The notes: generated from the sequence alone by a model not told the origin. A stretch of DNA of 64,000 bases from Pseudanabaena sp. (GCA_003249015.1 QBLS01000012.1:1-64000); one strand, 5' to 3'. Counted from the stretch's first letter, positions 8,975 through 17,526 are shown. A program made the numbers and translations.

Positions 8975-9009
8975 CTAAATTAAAGGCGACGCTATCGCCT
9001 TTAATTTAG
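8975..9009. terminator. Hairpin with 15-bp arms
   Basis: CTAAATTAAAGGCGA and its perfect inverse flank the 5-base loop CGCTA. It lies upstream of the sugar permease start, between divergently oriented genes, so it may be structural or regulatory rather than a terminator for a known transcript. Confidence 0.55.
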
Positions 9010-9094
9010 AAGGCTCAAAGTGCAGTAATCCCAATTCACGAAAGCGTATCAACTCTTTGATAGATTGAAACCCAAACCCAGTAAAGGTTTTTCT

Positions 9095-9135
9095 AGAAGA
9101 CGAGTGGTGGCGCTAAGCGCCACCACTCGTCTTCT
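9095..9135. terminator. Triloop palindrome, GGCGC-TAA-GCGCC-type core
   Basis: The arms AGAAGACGAGTGGTGGCGC and its exact inverse surround a three-base TAA loop. It belongs to the large palindrome family of this window. It lies between divergent genes, 88 bp upstream of the DegT aminotransferase start. Confidence 0.7.
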
Positions 9136-9222
9136 GGGGCTGACTAACTCAATTTAGACTGCTCGCCTTTTTTGATAACGATCGCGTTTAAAATAGTTGA
9201 GGCAACTTAGAGTCGTTTCAAC

Positions 9223-10335
9223 GTGAATAAAATTCCTCCCTTTGATGTATCGCAGCAGTATCAACAAATTGGCGATCGCCTTAACCAAGCGGCGTTAGAC
9301 ATACTTGCATCAGGGCAATATATCGGCGGACAGCCTGTGAGCCAATTTGAGGCAGAATTTGCTAAATATATTGGCTCTAGTCATGGCGTAGCCTGTAACT
9401 CAGGCACGGATGCTCTGTATCTCGCCATGAGAGCCTTAAATATTGGGGAGGGTGATGAGGTGATTACTTCCCCATTTACATTTTTTTCTAGTGCGGAAAC
9501 GATCAGTATGGCAGGCGCAAAGCCTGTGTTTGTCGATATTGAGGCGCATAGCTTCAATATGAATGTGGATTTAATCGAGTCAGCAATTACGCCTCGAACT
9601 AAGGCAATTATGCCTGTGCATTTGTTTGGGCGATCGGTGGACATGACCAAGCTAATGGCGATCGCTAAAAAACATAATCTTTATGTGATTGAAGATTGCG
9701 CTCAAGCGACGGGGGCAAAGTTTGCTAAGCAAATGGTTGGTAATATTGGCGATGTGGGCTGCTTTAGTTTCTATCCCACCAAAAATTTGGGCGGTTGCGG
9801 TGATGGTGGCATGATGACCACTAATGATCCTCAAATTGCCGAGAAGCTGAAAATCCTCCGTGAACATGGTAGCCCTAAGCGTTACTACCATGAGTATATC
9901 GGCATGAACTCCCGCCTTGACTCACTGCAAGCGGCTCTATTGCAAGTGAAGTTGCCATATCTCGATAAGTGGAATGATCAACGCCGCGCCATTAGCGATC
10001 GCTATACAGATTTGCTCAAGCAAGCAAATATTCCTGACTTAGTAACTCCCCACCATTGTCCAGAAAGTGTCTGGAATCAGTACACGGTTTGCATCGGCGC
10101 AGGTAAGCGTGACTATGTACAGGCACAATTGCGCGAACAAAATATCATTACGATGATTTACTATCCTCTGCCTCTACATTTGCAGTCGGTATATGCCAAT
10201 TTGGATCATCAAAAGGGTGATTTTCCTGTTACTGAAGATATTTGCGATCGCGTTTTGTCTTTGCCGATGTTTCCTGAACTCACCACCGAGCAGCAGGATC
10301 GAGTTGTTAGCACTCTAAAAGATATCCTCAAGTAA
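9223..10335 (+). CDS. DegT/DnrJ/EryC1/StrS sugar aminotransferase
   Basis: This PLP-dependent aminotransferase transfers an amino group to nucleotide-linked keto sugars, usually for surface polysaccharide or lipopolysaccharide. Visible are the cofactor region CNSGTDALYLA (59-69), the aspartate region EDCAQATGA (157-165) and the PLP lysine K187 in FSFYPTKNLGGCGDGG. The C-terminus has YYPLPLHLQSVY and LPMFPELT as in the family. Length 370 is normal. The start is GTG at 9223. The preceding DNA is an intergenic palindrome, so the gene seems to be transcribed alone. The TAA stop lies inside the hairpin at 10332-10370. Confidence 0.93.
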   Translation: MNKIPPFDVSQQYQQIGDRLNQAALDILASGQYIGGQPVSQFEAEFAKYIGSSHGVACNSGTDALYLAMRALNIGEGDEVITSPFTFFSSAETISMAGAKPVFVDIEAHSFNMNVDLIESAITPRTKAIMPVHLFGRSVDMTKLMAIAKKHNLYVIEDCAQATGAKFAKQMVGNIGDVGCFSFYPTKNLGGCGDGGMMTTNDPQIAEKLKILREHGSPKRYYHEYIGMNSRLDSLQAALLQVKLPYLDKWNDQRRAISDRYTDLLKQANIPDLVTPHHCPESVWNQYTVCIGAGKRDYVQAQLREQNIITMIYYPLPLHLQSVYANLDHQKGDFPVTEDICDRVLSLPMFPELTTEQQDRVVSTLKDILK

Positions 10336-10370
10336 AAAAAGTGCGTGGCTAAGCCACGCACTTTTTTTAC
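10332..10370. terminator. Bidirectional terminator with 19-bp perfect arms
   Basis: The left arm (10332-10350) GTAAAAAAAGTGCGTGGCT and its exact inverse (10352-10370) are separated by one base. The left arm contains the TAA stop of the upstream gene. T-runs follow on both strands. Confidence 0.85.
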
Positions 10371-10412
10371 TTAAAGTTGTTCCGCCTGCGTAGCGGGCGG
10401 AACAACTTTAAG
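10370..10412. terminator. Second tandem hairpin
   Basis: CTTAAAGTTGTTCCGCC is paired with GGCGGAACAACTTTAAG, followed by GGGTTTTTT. It directly abuts the preceding hairpin. Confidence 0.7.
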
Positions 10413-10420
10413 GGTTTTTT

Positions 10421-10453
10421 AAATAAAGAAATGGCTACGCCATTTCTTTATTT
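10421..10453. terminator. Third tandem hairpin, AAATAAAGAAATGGC arms
   Basis: The arms AAATAAAGAAATGGC and inverse enclose the triloop TAC. The same arms, with loop TAT, recur at 50241-50273 inside a TATAGC-bounded element, so this unit has been copied. Confidence 0.7.
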
Positions 10454-10513
10454 GGTATCACACCGCGATCGCTATAATAATCACATCTGCAATATTTGCT
10501 TTGAGGGGTAGCT

Positions 10514-11848
10514 ATGGGCATTATCAATTCCATGTTTGCGAAACTAAAGAGTAATCCGCAGGGAAATAGCCCAGATATTCAGGCTGTTCAGACTAAGGTT
10601 CAACCTGATCCTGTGCAACAACCTAGCTCGGTAATGCAAAGATATACAGAGCTTGAAGCTGAGTTAACTCAACCATCGCAAACATTGCAAGCGAAGTCGG
10701 TAAAGCAGGTTCAGCCAAAAAACACATTAAAAAAACTGGGCAATAGGCTACTTTGGACAGGAATTTTAGTGGGTGTACCTGTGGGAATTATTTATGTTGT
10801 AAACCTTCCCTATCCTGTAATTAGACAACCCGTGGCAAAGGTTGCTCCTATACTGTTGTTGCCAAGTAACATGGCGATCGATGCCAATTACAAAAAGGGG
10901 CAGGCGACAATTGAAGAATCTCGACAATTAATTGAAGCACCCACTAGTGCTGCCGACCTTGATCGGGGTGAACTAAAACTCAAAGAAGGGAAACTGGCTC
11001 TAGATAGTATTCCTGCTTGGTATATTGCGGAGTGGGCAGACTATTCGCGAGGATATTCTTGGGGCTATGATTGGCGGTTTACACCCGCAAACTTACAGGC
11101 GACCCGTATCAAAGCTGGGCAGTTAGAGGCAAAGGTATTTCAAGAAAAAAATGCTCAGATTGCTCTTACTGATGCCGAAAAAGATATGGAGATCGCCAAA
11201 GCAGTCTTTCAAAAAGCAACTAAACCCGTTGATAAGAAAGTTGCAGTGCAGGGTTGGCGATCGGCAATCGATCGGCTTGAGCAAATCCCTGAACAAACTC
11301 TGGCAGGTCGTAAGGCTCAACAGTTAGCGAGTAATGCCTCCAGAGACTTGCAAGAGTTAGGTGGGTTTGCAGCGGGAAGTCAGAAGGTTGTAGCACTGAT
11401 CAGTGGGGCAGAAGAGTTTGCTAAAAAAGCTACCGAATCTGGACGTAATCCTCCTCATTCTAGTGATCGCTGGAGTCAAACAGCAGCTATGTGGCAAGAG
11501 GCGATTGATCGTCTAGAAGCTATACCCACCGAAGAGCTACAAGGCTACACGGAAATTCAAAAGAAACTGGCAAGCTATCGGGCTAACTTGTCGGAGGTGA
11601 AAATCCGTTTAACAAACGAGAATGAGTCGGTGCAAGCTTTAGATCGGGTTAACCAAAAACTATCGAACCTTTGGGCTTCTTTACCGAAGGACAGTAAGGA
11701 CTTAAATCCTAATCAAGTTAAAGGAAGATTTTTGGAGATTAGTGCTGACTTAGATAAAGTTAAAAGTGGCACTACGGTGTACCTAAAGGCTCAAGAGATT
11801 AAACTAGAAGTCCGAAATCAATTGAAGTTATTAGAACGAGCCAAGTAA
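10514..11848 (+). CDS. Membrane-anchored helical-repeat protein
   Basis: I know no named family. The 444-residue protein has a Gln-rich cytoplasmic N-terminus (1-75), one membrane helix at about 77-97 (LLWTGILVGVPVGIIYVVNL), and a long helical domain. The domain contains at least two related units: WRSAIDRLEQIPEQTLAGRKAQQLAS near residue 245 and WQEAIDRLEAIPTEELQGYTEIQKKLAS near 330. A weaker match, LKEGKLALDSIP, lies near 157. This suggests TPR-like or coiled repeats. The start ATG follows GAGGGG. It ends 3 bp before the ATPase-like gene, so the two products are probably made together and may form a membrane complex; that is inference. Confidence 0.8.
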   Translation: MGIINSMFAKLKSNPQGNSPDIQAVQTKVQPDPVQQPSSVMQRYTELEAELTQPSQTLQAKSVKQVQPKNTLKKLGNRLLWTGILVGVPVGIIYVVNLPYPVIRQPVAKVAPILLLPSNMAIDANYKKGQATIEESRQLIEAPTSAADLDRGELKLKEGKLALDSIPAWYIAEWADYSRGYSWGYDWRFTPANLQATRIKAGQLEAKVFQEKNAQIALTDAEKDMEIAKAVFQKATKPVDKKVAVQGWRSAIDRLEQIPEQTLAGRKAQQLASNASRDLQELGGFAAGSQKVVALISGAEEFAKKATESGRNPPHSSDRWSQTAAMWQEAIDRLEAIPTEELQGYTEIQKKLASYRANLSEVKIRLTNENESVQALDRVNQKLSNLWASLPKDSKDLNPNQVKGRFLEISADLDKVKSGTTVYLKAQEIKLEVRNQLKLLERAK

Positions 11849-11851
11849 TCG

Positions 11852-13807
11852 ATGACTAAATTTGATTTTCTAGCCGATATCCAAAAACCTTGGCACTCCA
11901 TGAGTGTAGAGCAAGTACTCGCCACTTTGGAATCTTCCATAGAAGGGCTAACCTATGTGAATGCAAGGCAGAGATTACGCTACCTAGGAGCAAATAAGCC
12001 GCCGCGATCGCGTCCAATTAGTAAAATCCTGATACAGCCTTGGCTTGATCCTTTAACTTATCTATTAATTGGTGCGGCTGTATATTTGCAATGGAATGGC
12101 GCGGAAGGGTGGGCTTTGATTTTAGTAGGGGGACTGCATAGTGTAATTGGGATTGGGCTATCCGTTTGGTCTGTCAAAATTAGGGAAAAAGTTAGCCTAG
12201 ATCGTCCCAGTCGCCGCCCACAGGAAGATGCTAGTTCAGTGATGGTGCTACGCGATCGCGAAGAGATGGAAATACCATCGCGGGATTTGGTGATTGGTGA
12301 TGTGGTGCTATTGGTACAAGGCGATCGCCCCAATGTGGATTTGCGCTTGCTAGAAGCTTCCGAGGATTTGCTCGTAAATCAATCTAATTTGGGCGGTGAA
12401 GCAATTTGTCGTAAGCAAGCAGAACTAACCTTTGAAGAGAAAACGGCTGCTTTGGAATGTGGCAACATGATTTATGCAGGGACAGAAATTTCCGCAGGTA
12501 CAGCCAAGGGACTAGTCATCGCCACCAGTCGATTTACCCAAGCGCAAGCTGCTGTTACTAGGGAAAAACCTTTTTCAGTAATTCATTCCGAATTTCGACA
12601 ACTGCGCCAAGTTTGGATTGGATTGCTACTGTTAGTGACAGTAGTGGCGATCGCCTTTGCGTGGCAAAGAGGAATTGTGATCAATGCTATGACAGCAGCA
12701 GCTCTGATCGTGAGTACCTATCCTCAAAATCTATTACGCATCGCCACTCTAGTGCAACTATTGGGAATGCGTGATCTCGCTAAACAAAGAATTTGGGCAA
12801 GGTTCCCCACTGTGCTAGATGCGATCGCGAGAGTGACAACCGTTGTTCCCATTGTGGAATCAGATGTGGTGCTGAGTTTTGATAATTTGAATCGGGCGGG
12901 GATTGCATGGCGCGGGCTAATCAGAGCTTCAGAGGATGATGCTCAAGCTTTTAGTCAAGTGATTGGAGTGGAGGTGCATAGCTACTTTGACGCACCGCAA
13001 GAGAGAATTCGTCAATGGCAGAGTAATTTAAATCTTCAGCAAAAATCTAAGAATGCTGTGGCAGTGATTGCCAATGATGTGGAAGATATTTCTCTCATAA
13101 GGGCTGCTGATGTGGGTATCTGCGATCGCACTTGCCGCAAGGAACTGCAAGATAGTTCGGGATTGATTTTACCAAAAGAAGATTTCCATTATTTACCGAT
13201 CGCGATTCTGGAAGGACGCGCCACCTTTGATCGATTGCAACGAGCAGCCTTGCTCACGGCGGCAAGTTCCTTTACCCTCGCGGTGCTAACTCTGATGGAT
13301 ACTGCCGCAGGGTTTTCAATGCCGCCATTACAACTGCTTTGGATTGGAGCGATCGTCACACCCATATTAGCCTTTCCTTTAGTTCTGGAACCGACCCATG
13401 AAAGCTTACTATTTCAGCCAGCTCACCGTTTTCAAACGATCTTGCGTTCCAGCAATTATCTGCGCATTGTACTTGCTGTAGTAGCTACAATTACTGCGGT
13501 TTCAATAGTTTTTTGGATGAAATATCAAGGGCAAGCGGCGATGCTTTCGCAAGCAAGATCGATGGCTTTTGTAACCCTCGGTTTTAGCCAAGTTTTCCAT
13601 GCCTGTGCGATCGCCCGTCATAGTGTATTGAGCAATTTGCCTCTGTTACTAGGTATCTCTTTTATATCTGTCTTCCAAATTATATTTGTTCAGGTTCCTT
13701 GGTTTGGTGAGCTTATGGCAACAGTTCCCTTGAATAGTCTGGAATGGGCGATCGCTATTCTCACAGCTACTTCTAGTTTTTGGGTACAGGAGTTAATCAA
13801 AACCTAA
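11852..13807 (+). CDS. P-type ATPase homologue lacking the phosphorylation motif
   Basis: The 651-residue protein aligns by eye with P2-type cation ATPases. It has an N-terminal domain (PWHSMSVEQVLATLESSIEGL), an actuator domain (SRDLVIGDVVLLVQGDRPNVDLRLLEA), paired membrane helices, a C-terminal hinge (VAVIANDVEDISLIRAADVGI) and further C-terminal helices. Catalytic signatures are changed. LTGES reads NLGGEA (179-184), the membrane PEGL reads PQNL (291-294), DKTGT is absent (about 331-341 reads VVPIVESDVVL), GDGVND reads ANDVED, and most of the nucleotide-binding domain is missing. It therefore cannot follow the normal phospho-enzyme cycle. The reading frame is intact with normal codon use, which argues for a retained non-pumping role. 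Confidence 0.85.
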   Translation: MTKFDFLADIQKPWHSMSVEQVLATLESSIEGLTYVNARQRLRYLGANKPPRSRPISKILIQPWLDPLTYLLIGAAVYLQWNGAEGWALILVGGLHSVIGIGLSVWSVKIREKVSLDRPSRRPQEDASSVMVLRDREEMEIPSRDLVIGDVVLLVQGDRPNVDLRLLEASEDLLVNQSNLGGEAICRKQAELTFEEKTAALECGNMIYAGTEISAGTAKGLVIATSRFTQAQAAVTREKPFSVIHSEFRQLRQVWIGLLLLVTVVAIAFAWQRGIVINAMTAAALIVSTYPQNLLRIATLVQLLGMRDLAKQRIWARFPTVLDAIARVTTVVPIVESDVVLSFDNLNRAGIAWRGLIRASEDDAQAFSQVIGVEVHSYFDAPQERIRQWQSNLNLQQKSKNAVAVIANDVEDISLIRAADVGICDRTCRKELQDSSGLILPKEDFHYLPIAILEGRATFDRLQRAALLTAASSFTLAVLTLMDTAAGFSMPPLQLLWIGAIVTPILAFPLVLEPTHESLLFQPAHRFQTILRSSNYLRIVLAVVATITAVSIVFWMKYQGQAAMLSQARSMAFVTLGFSQVFHACAIARHSVLSNLPLLLGISFISVFQIIFVQVPWFGELMATVPLNSLEWAIAILTATSSFWVQELIKT

Positions 13808-13831
13808 TAAGTGAGTGGCGGCACTCACTTT
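13808..13831. terminator. Short hairpin after the ATPase-like gene
   Basis: AAGTGAGTG and its inverse, with loop GCGG, directly follow the stop codon. It is shorter than the other palindromes here. Confidence 0.5.
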
Positions 13832-13863
13832 ACTATAAAGATAAAAAAGCTATAGAGGATTTT

Positions 13864-14952
13864 ATGCAGCCAACATCATCCATCAAGAAAAAACAGCAAT
13901 ACTTTTCCACATTTGATCCACGTTACTTTTCGCCACAAATCCAAGTCACCTCATTACCTATGACTGATGAATTGAGACGGTGGATCGCGGACAACAAATT
14001 GGCAGGGGTTGACGATCACTTGCTTGTGCAAGGGTTAATTAATTACGGCATTAGTCCTAGTGCCGCTAACCATGAAGTAAGCACAACTAGCCAAAATCCT
14101 TATTTTCAAGCAGGGCAGAAATTCGTCCAATTACTAAGAAAACGCGAATCCCACGCTAATATTCTTGCCGAATTAGCAACACTATCGCCGCGATCACTAA
14201 CAATTCAACGCAGAGAAAAAATTAGCCGCGATGAATTTCTAGAAAATTACTATGCTAAAAATATGCCTCTCATTCTTACTGGAATTACGAAGAACTGGTC
14301 AGCCCTCTCCCTTTGGAACCCTACATATTTAAAAACAAATTATGGGCACGTAGAAGTAGAAGTACAAAGCAATCGCAACAGCGATCGCCTCTACGAAATT
14401 AATATCGAAAAGCATCGCTATAAAATGAGAATGGCAGATTATGTCGATGATGTTGTGAGTGGCGGTGCAACCAATGATTACTATATGGTGGCAAATAACG
14501 GCAATATTGAAAAGACGGAACTGCGTGGACTGCTCAATGACCTAGAGATGTTTCCTGAATATCTAGACCCTTTGGATATAAACGGTAAAGCTTTCTTTTG
14601 GTTTGGCGCATCTGGAACAGTTACACCGCTTCATCACGATCCAGTTAATCTAATTTTTGTGCAGGTCTATGGTCGAAAGGTTTGGCAAATCATTCCACCC
14701 TATTACACCCATCTGCTTTACAACTATCGAGGGGTATTTAGCGAAGTAGATATAGAAAATCCCGATTATGACAAATATCCGTTATTTCAGAAAATCCCTA
14801 TTATTGAAGTAACACTTGAAGCAGGTGATGCCATCTTTATGCCTGTTGGTTGGTGGCACGCCGTCAAATCTCTCGACATCAGTATTTCCATGTCATTCAC
14901 TAACTTTGTATTTCCCAATAAATATGATTGGTCATATCCTTCAATTACTTAA
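13864..14952 (+). CDS. JmjC/cupin_8-type Fe(II)/2-oxoglutarate oxygenase-like protein
   Basis: The C-terminal half is a cupin_8/JmjC fold. H257-x-D259 in VTPLHHDPVNLIFVQVYG and H332 in FMPVGWWHAV form the expected iron-binding triad, and KVWQIIPP follows as in peptide hydroxylases of this family. An N-terminal helical domain (about 30-110) of unknown role precedes MPLILTGITKNWSALSLW, which is the usual entry to the fold. It likely hydroxylates a protein or peptide side chain; the target is unknown. I start at the ATG 13864, preceded by GAGGA, because the upstream 28 codons pass through the hairpin at 13808-13831. The gene seems monocistronic. Confidence 0.85.
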   Translation: MQPTSSIKKKQQYFSTFDPRYFSPQIQVTSLPMTDELRRWIADNKLAGVDDHLLVQGLINYGISPSAANHEVSTTSQNPYFQAGQKFVQLLRKRESHANILAELATLSPRSLTIQRREKISRDEFLENYYAKNMPLILTGITKNWSALSLWNPTYLKTNYGHVEVEVQSNRNSDRLYEINIEKHRYKMRMADYVDDVVSGGATNDYYMVANNGNIEKTELRGLLNDLEMFPEYLDPLDINGKAFFWFGASGTVTPLHHDPVNLIFVQVYGRKVWQIIPPYYTHLLYNYRGVFSEVDIENPDYDKYPLFQKIPIIEVTLEAGDAIFMPVGWWHAVKSLDISISMSFTNFVFPNKYDWSYPSIT

Positions 14953-15027
14953 ATTGGTGTTGTAATGCAAAGCGTTGTAACCTGATGTAAGCAGAAGTAT
15001 AACGCTTCGCGCTTAACTAAAATCCAG

Positions 15028-15073
15028 AAAAGTTTTTAAAAGCACGGCTCCACGCCACTTTTAAAAACTCTTC
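15028..15073. terminator. Imperfect hairpin
   Basis: GAAAAGTTTTTAAAAG pairs with CTTTTAAAAACTCTTC around a loop containing short GC matches. It is a decayed version of the palindromes seen elsewhere. Confidence 0.5.
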
Positions 15074-15141
15074 ATCACTACTCTCAGCCTCAACAAGCTG
15101 TAATTAAAAATACATAGATCGCGCTAGAAATTTGTAGACCC

Positions 15142-16428
15142 ATGAGCTTAATGCCCAAGTACCTCACTCAAACCAATATCTCAAGAGATCATAAGACTGA
15201 ACAGAAAAGACTATCTTTACAGCAATATTGCCTTTCACTAGGTCTATTGGCTTGTCTCGTGTCAGGATGTCAGCAACCACAGCCAACGCCAACAACACCC
15301 ACGATCGCGGCGACACCAACGGAAACGCCAGTAATTAAAGAACCTGAAGGTATCTTAGAAAGAGTTAAAGAACGCAAAAAACTGATCTGTGGCGTAAATG
15401 GGAAGCTAGCAGGATTTAGCTTTGTTGATGAGAAGGGGGAATGGAGTGGGCTTGATGTGGATTACTGCAAAGCGATCGCAGCGGCAGTTTTGGGAGATGC
15501 TAAGGCGATCGATTACAAACCCTTACTGACTAAAGATCGATTCACAGCCTTGCAAAACGGTGAAGTTGATATAGTGATGCGAAATACAACACGCACTTTA
15601 ACCCGTGATGTCACTAACAATATTTCCTTTGCACCGACAACTTTTTTTGATGGACAAGGAATCATGTTGAGAATTGGTGCAAAACCAAAATCTTCCAGCA
15701 GCTCACCTACCCCAACTAGCTCGCCCACAAATTCACCATCACCTGCGCCAACTGAAAATGCGATCGCACCTGAGCGCAAACCTGAAGACAAATTAGAAAA
15801 ATCATCTTCAAAAACTGGTGAAGAGTTGACGATTCCGCTCAAAGAATTAGCGAATAAACAAATCTGTGTGGAAACAGGTATCAGTGCCTCAAACCTAGAG
15901 TCGGCATTTAAAGAAGCAAATGTGGAGATTCAGCCAGTTATTTTACCTGACCTAGAGAGTGTATTAAATACTTACAATCAGGGGGATTGTGAGGCAGTCT
16001 CTTCAGAAAAATCACAACTTGCTGCATGGCGAAGTCGCTTGACTAAACCCGCAGATCACAAAATTTTGGACTTGAGCTTATCTAAAGAACCACTTAGTCC
16101 TGTGCTAGTTGGTAATGACGATCGCTGGCGTGATGTCGTAACTTGGATTATCTATGCCACTTTCTATGCGGAAGAATTAGGAATTGGCATGGACAATTAC
16201 ACAATTTTTAAGGATACCGAAAACCCTGAAGTGTCAAGGTTTTTAGGGACTTCTGACTCCTTGGGAATTGAGCTAGGTTTAGCTCCAGACTGGACTACTC
16301 AAATTCTCAAACAAGTGGGAAATTACAGTGACATCTATAACCGAAATCTCACTCCTTTAGATATCCCAAGGGGGCTAAATCGTTCTTGGAAAGATGGCGG
16401 TTTGTTATACTCCATGCCATTTCGCTAA
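15142..16428 (+). CDS. Amino-acid ABC transporter substrate-binding lipoprotein (AapJ/BztA-like)
   Basis: It is an exported solute-binding protein of the SBP_bac_3 family, in the branch of general L-amino acid binders (AapJ/BztA). Visible are ILERVKERKKLICGVNGKLAGFSFVDEKGEWSGLDVDYCKAIAAAVLGD and the late GIELGLAPDWTTQILKQVGNYSDIYNRNL. The N-terminus has a hydrophobic signal and lipobox LVSGC with C43 as lipid anchor, followed by a Thr/Pro-rich linker. A second Ser/Pro/Thr-rich stretch (about 181-228) is inserted inside the binding domain, which the family normally lacks. The ATP-binding and permease genes are not nearby. M1 or M4 could be the start. Confidence 0.9.
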   Translation: MSLMPKYLTQTNISRDHKTEQKRLSLQQYCLSLGLLACLVSGCQQPQPTPTTPTIAATPTETPVIKEPEGILERVKERKKLICGVNGKLAGFSFVDEKGEWSGLDVDYCKAIAAAVLGDAKAIDYKPLLTKDRFTALQNGEVDIVMRNTTRTLTRDVTNNISFAPTTFFDGQGIMLRIGAKPKSSSSSPTPTSSPTNSPSPAPTENAIAPERKPEDKLEKSSSKTGEELTIPLKELANKQICVETGISASNLESAFKEANVEIQPVILPDLESVLNTYNQGDCEAVSSEKSQLAAWRSRLTKPADHKILDLSLSKEPLSPVLVGNDDRWRDVVTWIIYATFYAEELGIGMDNYTIFKDTENPEVSRFLGTSDSLGIELGLAPDWTTQILKQVGNYSDIYNRNLTPLDIPRGLNRSWKDGGLLYSMPFR

Positions 16429-16429
16429 T

Positions 16430-16472
16430 AAGAACTTTAAAAGCGTTGCAAGGCAACGCTTTTAAAGTTCTT
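16430..16472. terminator. Perfect 20-bp-arm triloop hairpin
   Basis: The left arm AAGAACTTTAAAAGCGTTGC is 16430-16449, the loop is AAG and the exact inverse is 16453-16472. It follows the lipoprotein gene's stop. A similar GCGTTGC/GCAACGC core appears at 47259-47301. Confidence 0.75.
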
Positions 16473-16495
16473 GTTATGTTTTTTTGATTGGCAAC

Positions 16496-16700
16496 TATAG
16501 CTGTAGTCACTTGTGTTAGGACAAAACCAAAGCCGAGAAGACGAGTGGCGGCGCGAAGCGCCGCCACTCGTCTTCTCGGCTTTAAATTTTGATAAGAGGC
16601 TTCGACTTCGCTCAGCCAACACATACTGCTTGCTGGCTGAGCGAAGTCAAAGCCCTAATTCTTATTTGAAACAGCTAAATATTTTAACAAGAATGACTAT
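16496..16700. repeat. Composite TATAGC element with nested hairpins
   Basis: The left end TATAGCTGTAGTCACTTGTG matches the inverse of the right end of the 4391-4510 element. Inside are a 55-bp palindrome (16529-16583, arms beginning AAAGCCGAGAAGACGAGTGG with a GAA loop) and a GGCTTCGACT hairpin (16598-16655). A possible right end AACAAGAATGACTATA lies near 16684-16699. It looks like one element interrupted by another. Confidence 0.55.
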
Positions 16701-16822
16701 AGACATACATTGGGTTTCTCCAATGCAGTAATTTTTAAACACAAGTGTATATTTTCAATAATTTGAGTCTAATAACGAGACTTAAAAATAGACTTACTAT
16801 CTCAATATTAGACTTTGTTTTT

Positions 16823-16879
16823 GTAAACCCAGAAGATAGGTAACGATGCTTTACATCGTTACCTATCTTCTGGGTTTAC
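16823..16879. terminator. Long palindrome with 26-bp arms
   Basis: Left arm 16823-16848 begins GTAAACCCAGAAGATAGG, and the right arm 16854-16879 is its exact inverse. It lacks the usual GGCGC core but keeps the AAACC...GGTTT ends and the AGAAGAT segment. Confidence 0.7.
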
Positions 16880-16906
16880 TTTTTATAAGGCTTTGTACTT
16901 AAATCC

Positions 16907-16965
16907 AAACTAAGAATAATTTTGAAAGTGCTGTGAGGCAGAGCTTTCAAAATCATTCTTAGTTT
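16907..16965. terminator. Imperfect palindrome
   Basis: AAACTAAGAATAATTTTGAA pairs with its near-inverse ending at 16965. The loop TGCTGTGAGGCAGAG is longer than in other copies, suggesting decay. Confidence 0.5.
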
Positions 16966-17112
16966 GTTTGATCAGTAATTGCTATAGTAATCACCCTAAG
17001 TAAGCTTACTAATTTAATAAGCTTACGATAATGGTTATTTACATAAGCTATATAATTTCGTAATCTTATCTTGTAACAATGTAACCAGATATAAGCTCTA
17101 AGTTTCTAGCCA

Positions 17113-17151
17113 ATAAAAAAGCACCAGTCCCTAATTTGTGGGTTTGGTGCT
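17113..17151 (-). terminator. Rho-independent terminator of the 30-aa gene
   Basis: Read on the minus strand, AGCACCA, an inner CCC/GGG pair and TGGTGCT form a stem directly followed by TTTTTT. It lies 45 bp after the small gene's stop. This is a conventional terminator, unlike the long palindromes. Confidence 0.8.
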
Positions 17152-17195
17152 GAAGCTAGTTTAAGGAGATTTTGAAAAACTTTTAGATGTTTGGT

Positions 17196-17288
17196 TTAGA
17201 GTGTAGAGACTGCGTTGATTACAACTAAACCACCGATCGCAACTGCGTAAAACTTGAAGATGAATCCGACAAATTTGGTAACTGACAT
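17196..17288 (-). CDS. Small single-span membrane protein, 30 aa
   Basis: An ATG at 17288, preceded by GGAGC at 8 bp spacing, opens a 30-codon frame. Its product starts MSVTKFVGFIFKFYAVAIGG and ends LVVINAVSTL. It is one membrane helix with a lysine near the N-terminus. A clean terminator follows at 17113-17151. Strong ribosome site, hydrophobic composition and terminator together support a real gene. Its size is in the range of small photosystem, cytochrome b6f or NDH-1 subunits, but the sequence does not match any I recall, so I give no name. It also lies outside any photosynthetic operon. Confidence 0.65.
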   Translation of the reverse strand: MSVTKFVGFIFKFYAVAIGGLVVINAVSTL

Positions 17289-17421
17289 TTGTTTTGCTCC
17301 TTTAACCCGATGTACTTAGTATCTAGGTTTTAGAAAGTGGTAGCGGTGATGTAATTGATTAGCGCCTGTGATTGCGATCACATTTAAAAATACTTTATTA
17401 CTGAAGGGGGTAAAAATGCCA

Positions 17422-17459
17422 AAAAAGAAACCTTAATCGATTGAATAAGGCTTCTTTTC
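17422..17459. terminator. Hairpin AAAAGAA-CCTTA / TAAGG-TTCTTTT
   Basis: An imperfect 12-bp stem with A- and T-runs on both sides lies between the divergent small gene and the Nif11 gene. It may end an incoming transcript. Confidence 0.5.
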
Positions 17460-17526
17460 TATATTCTGAATGAAGAGCAGTGCGTCACGATAATCATCTT
17501 CCCCCCGAATCTTGATACCCTTGTAC

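Noticed and set aside
13780-13863. 28-codon extension of the JmjC/cupin protein
   Set aside because: It overlaps the end of the ATPase-like gene and the following hairpin; ATG 13864 has GAGGA upstream.
16349-16731. Several frames with LAERSRS/SGGASRRHSS-like sequences
   Set aside because: They are translations of palindromic repeats, not proteins; similar fragments appear wherever these repeats are read.
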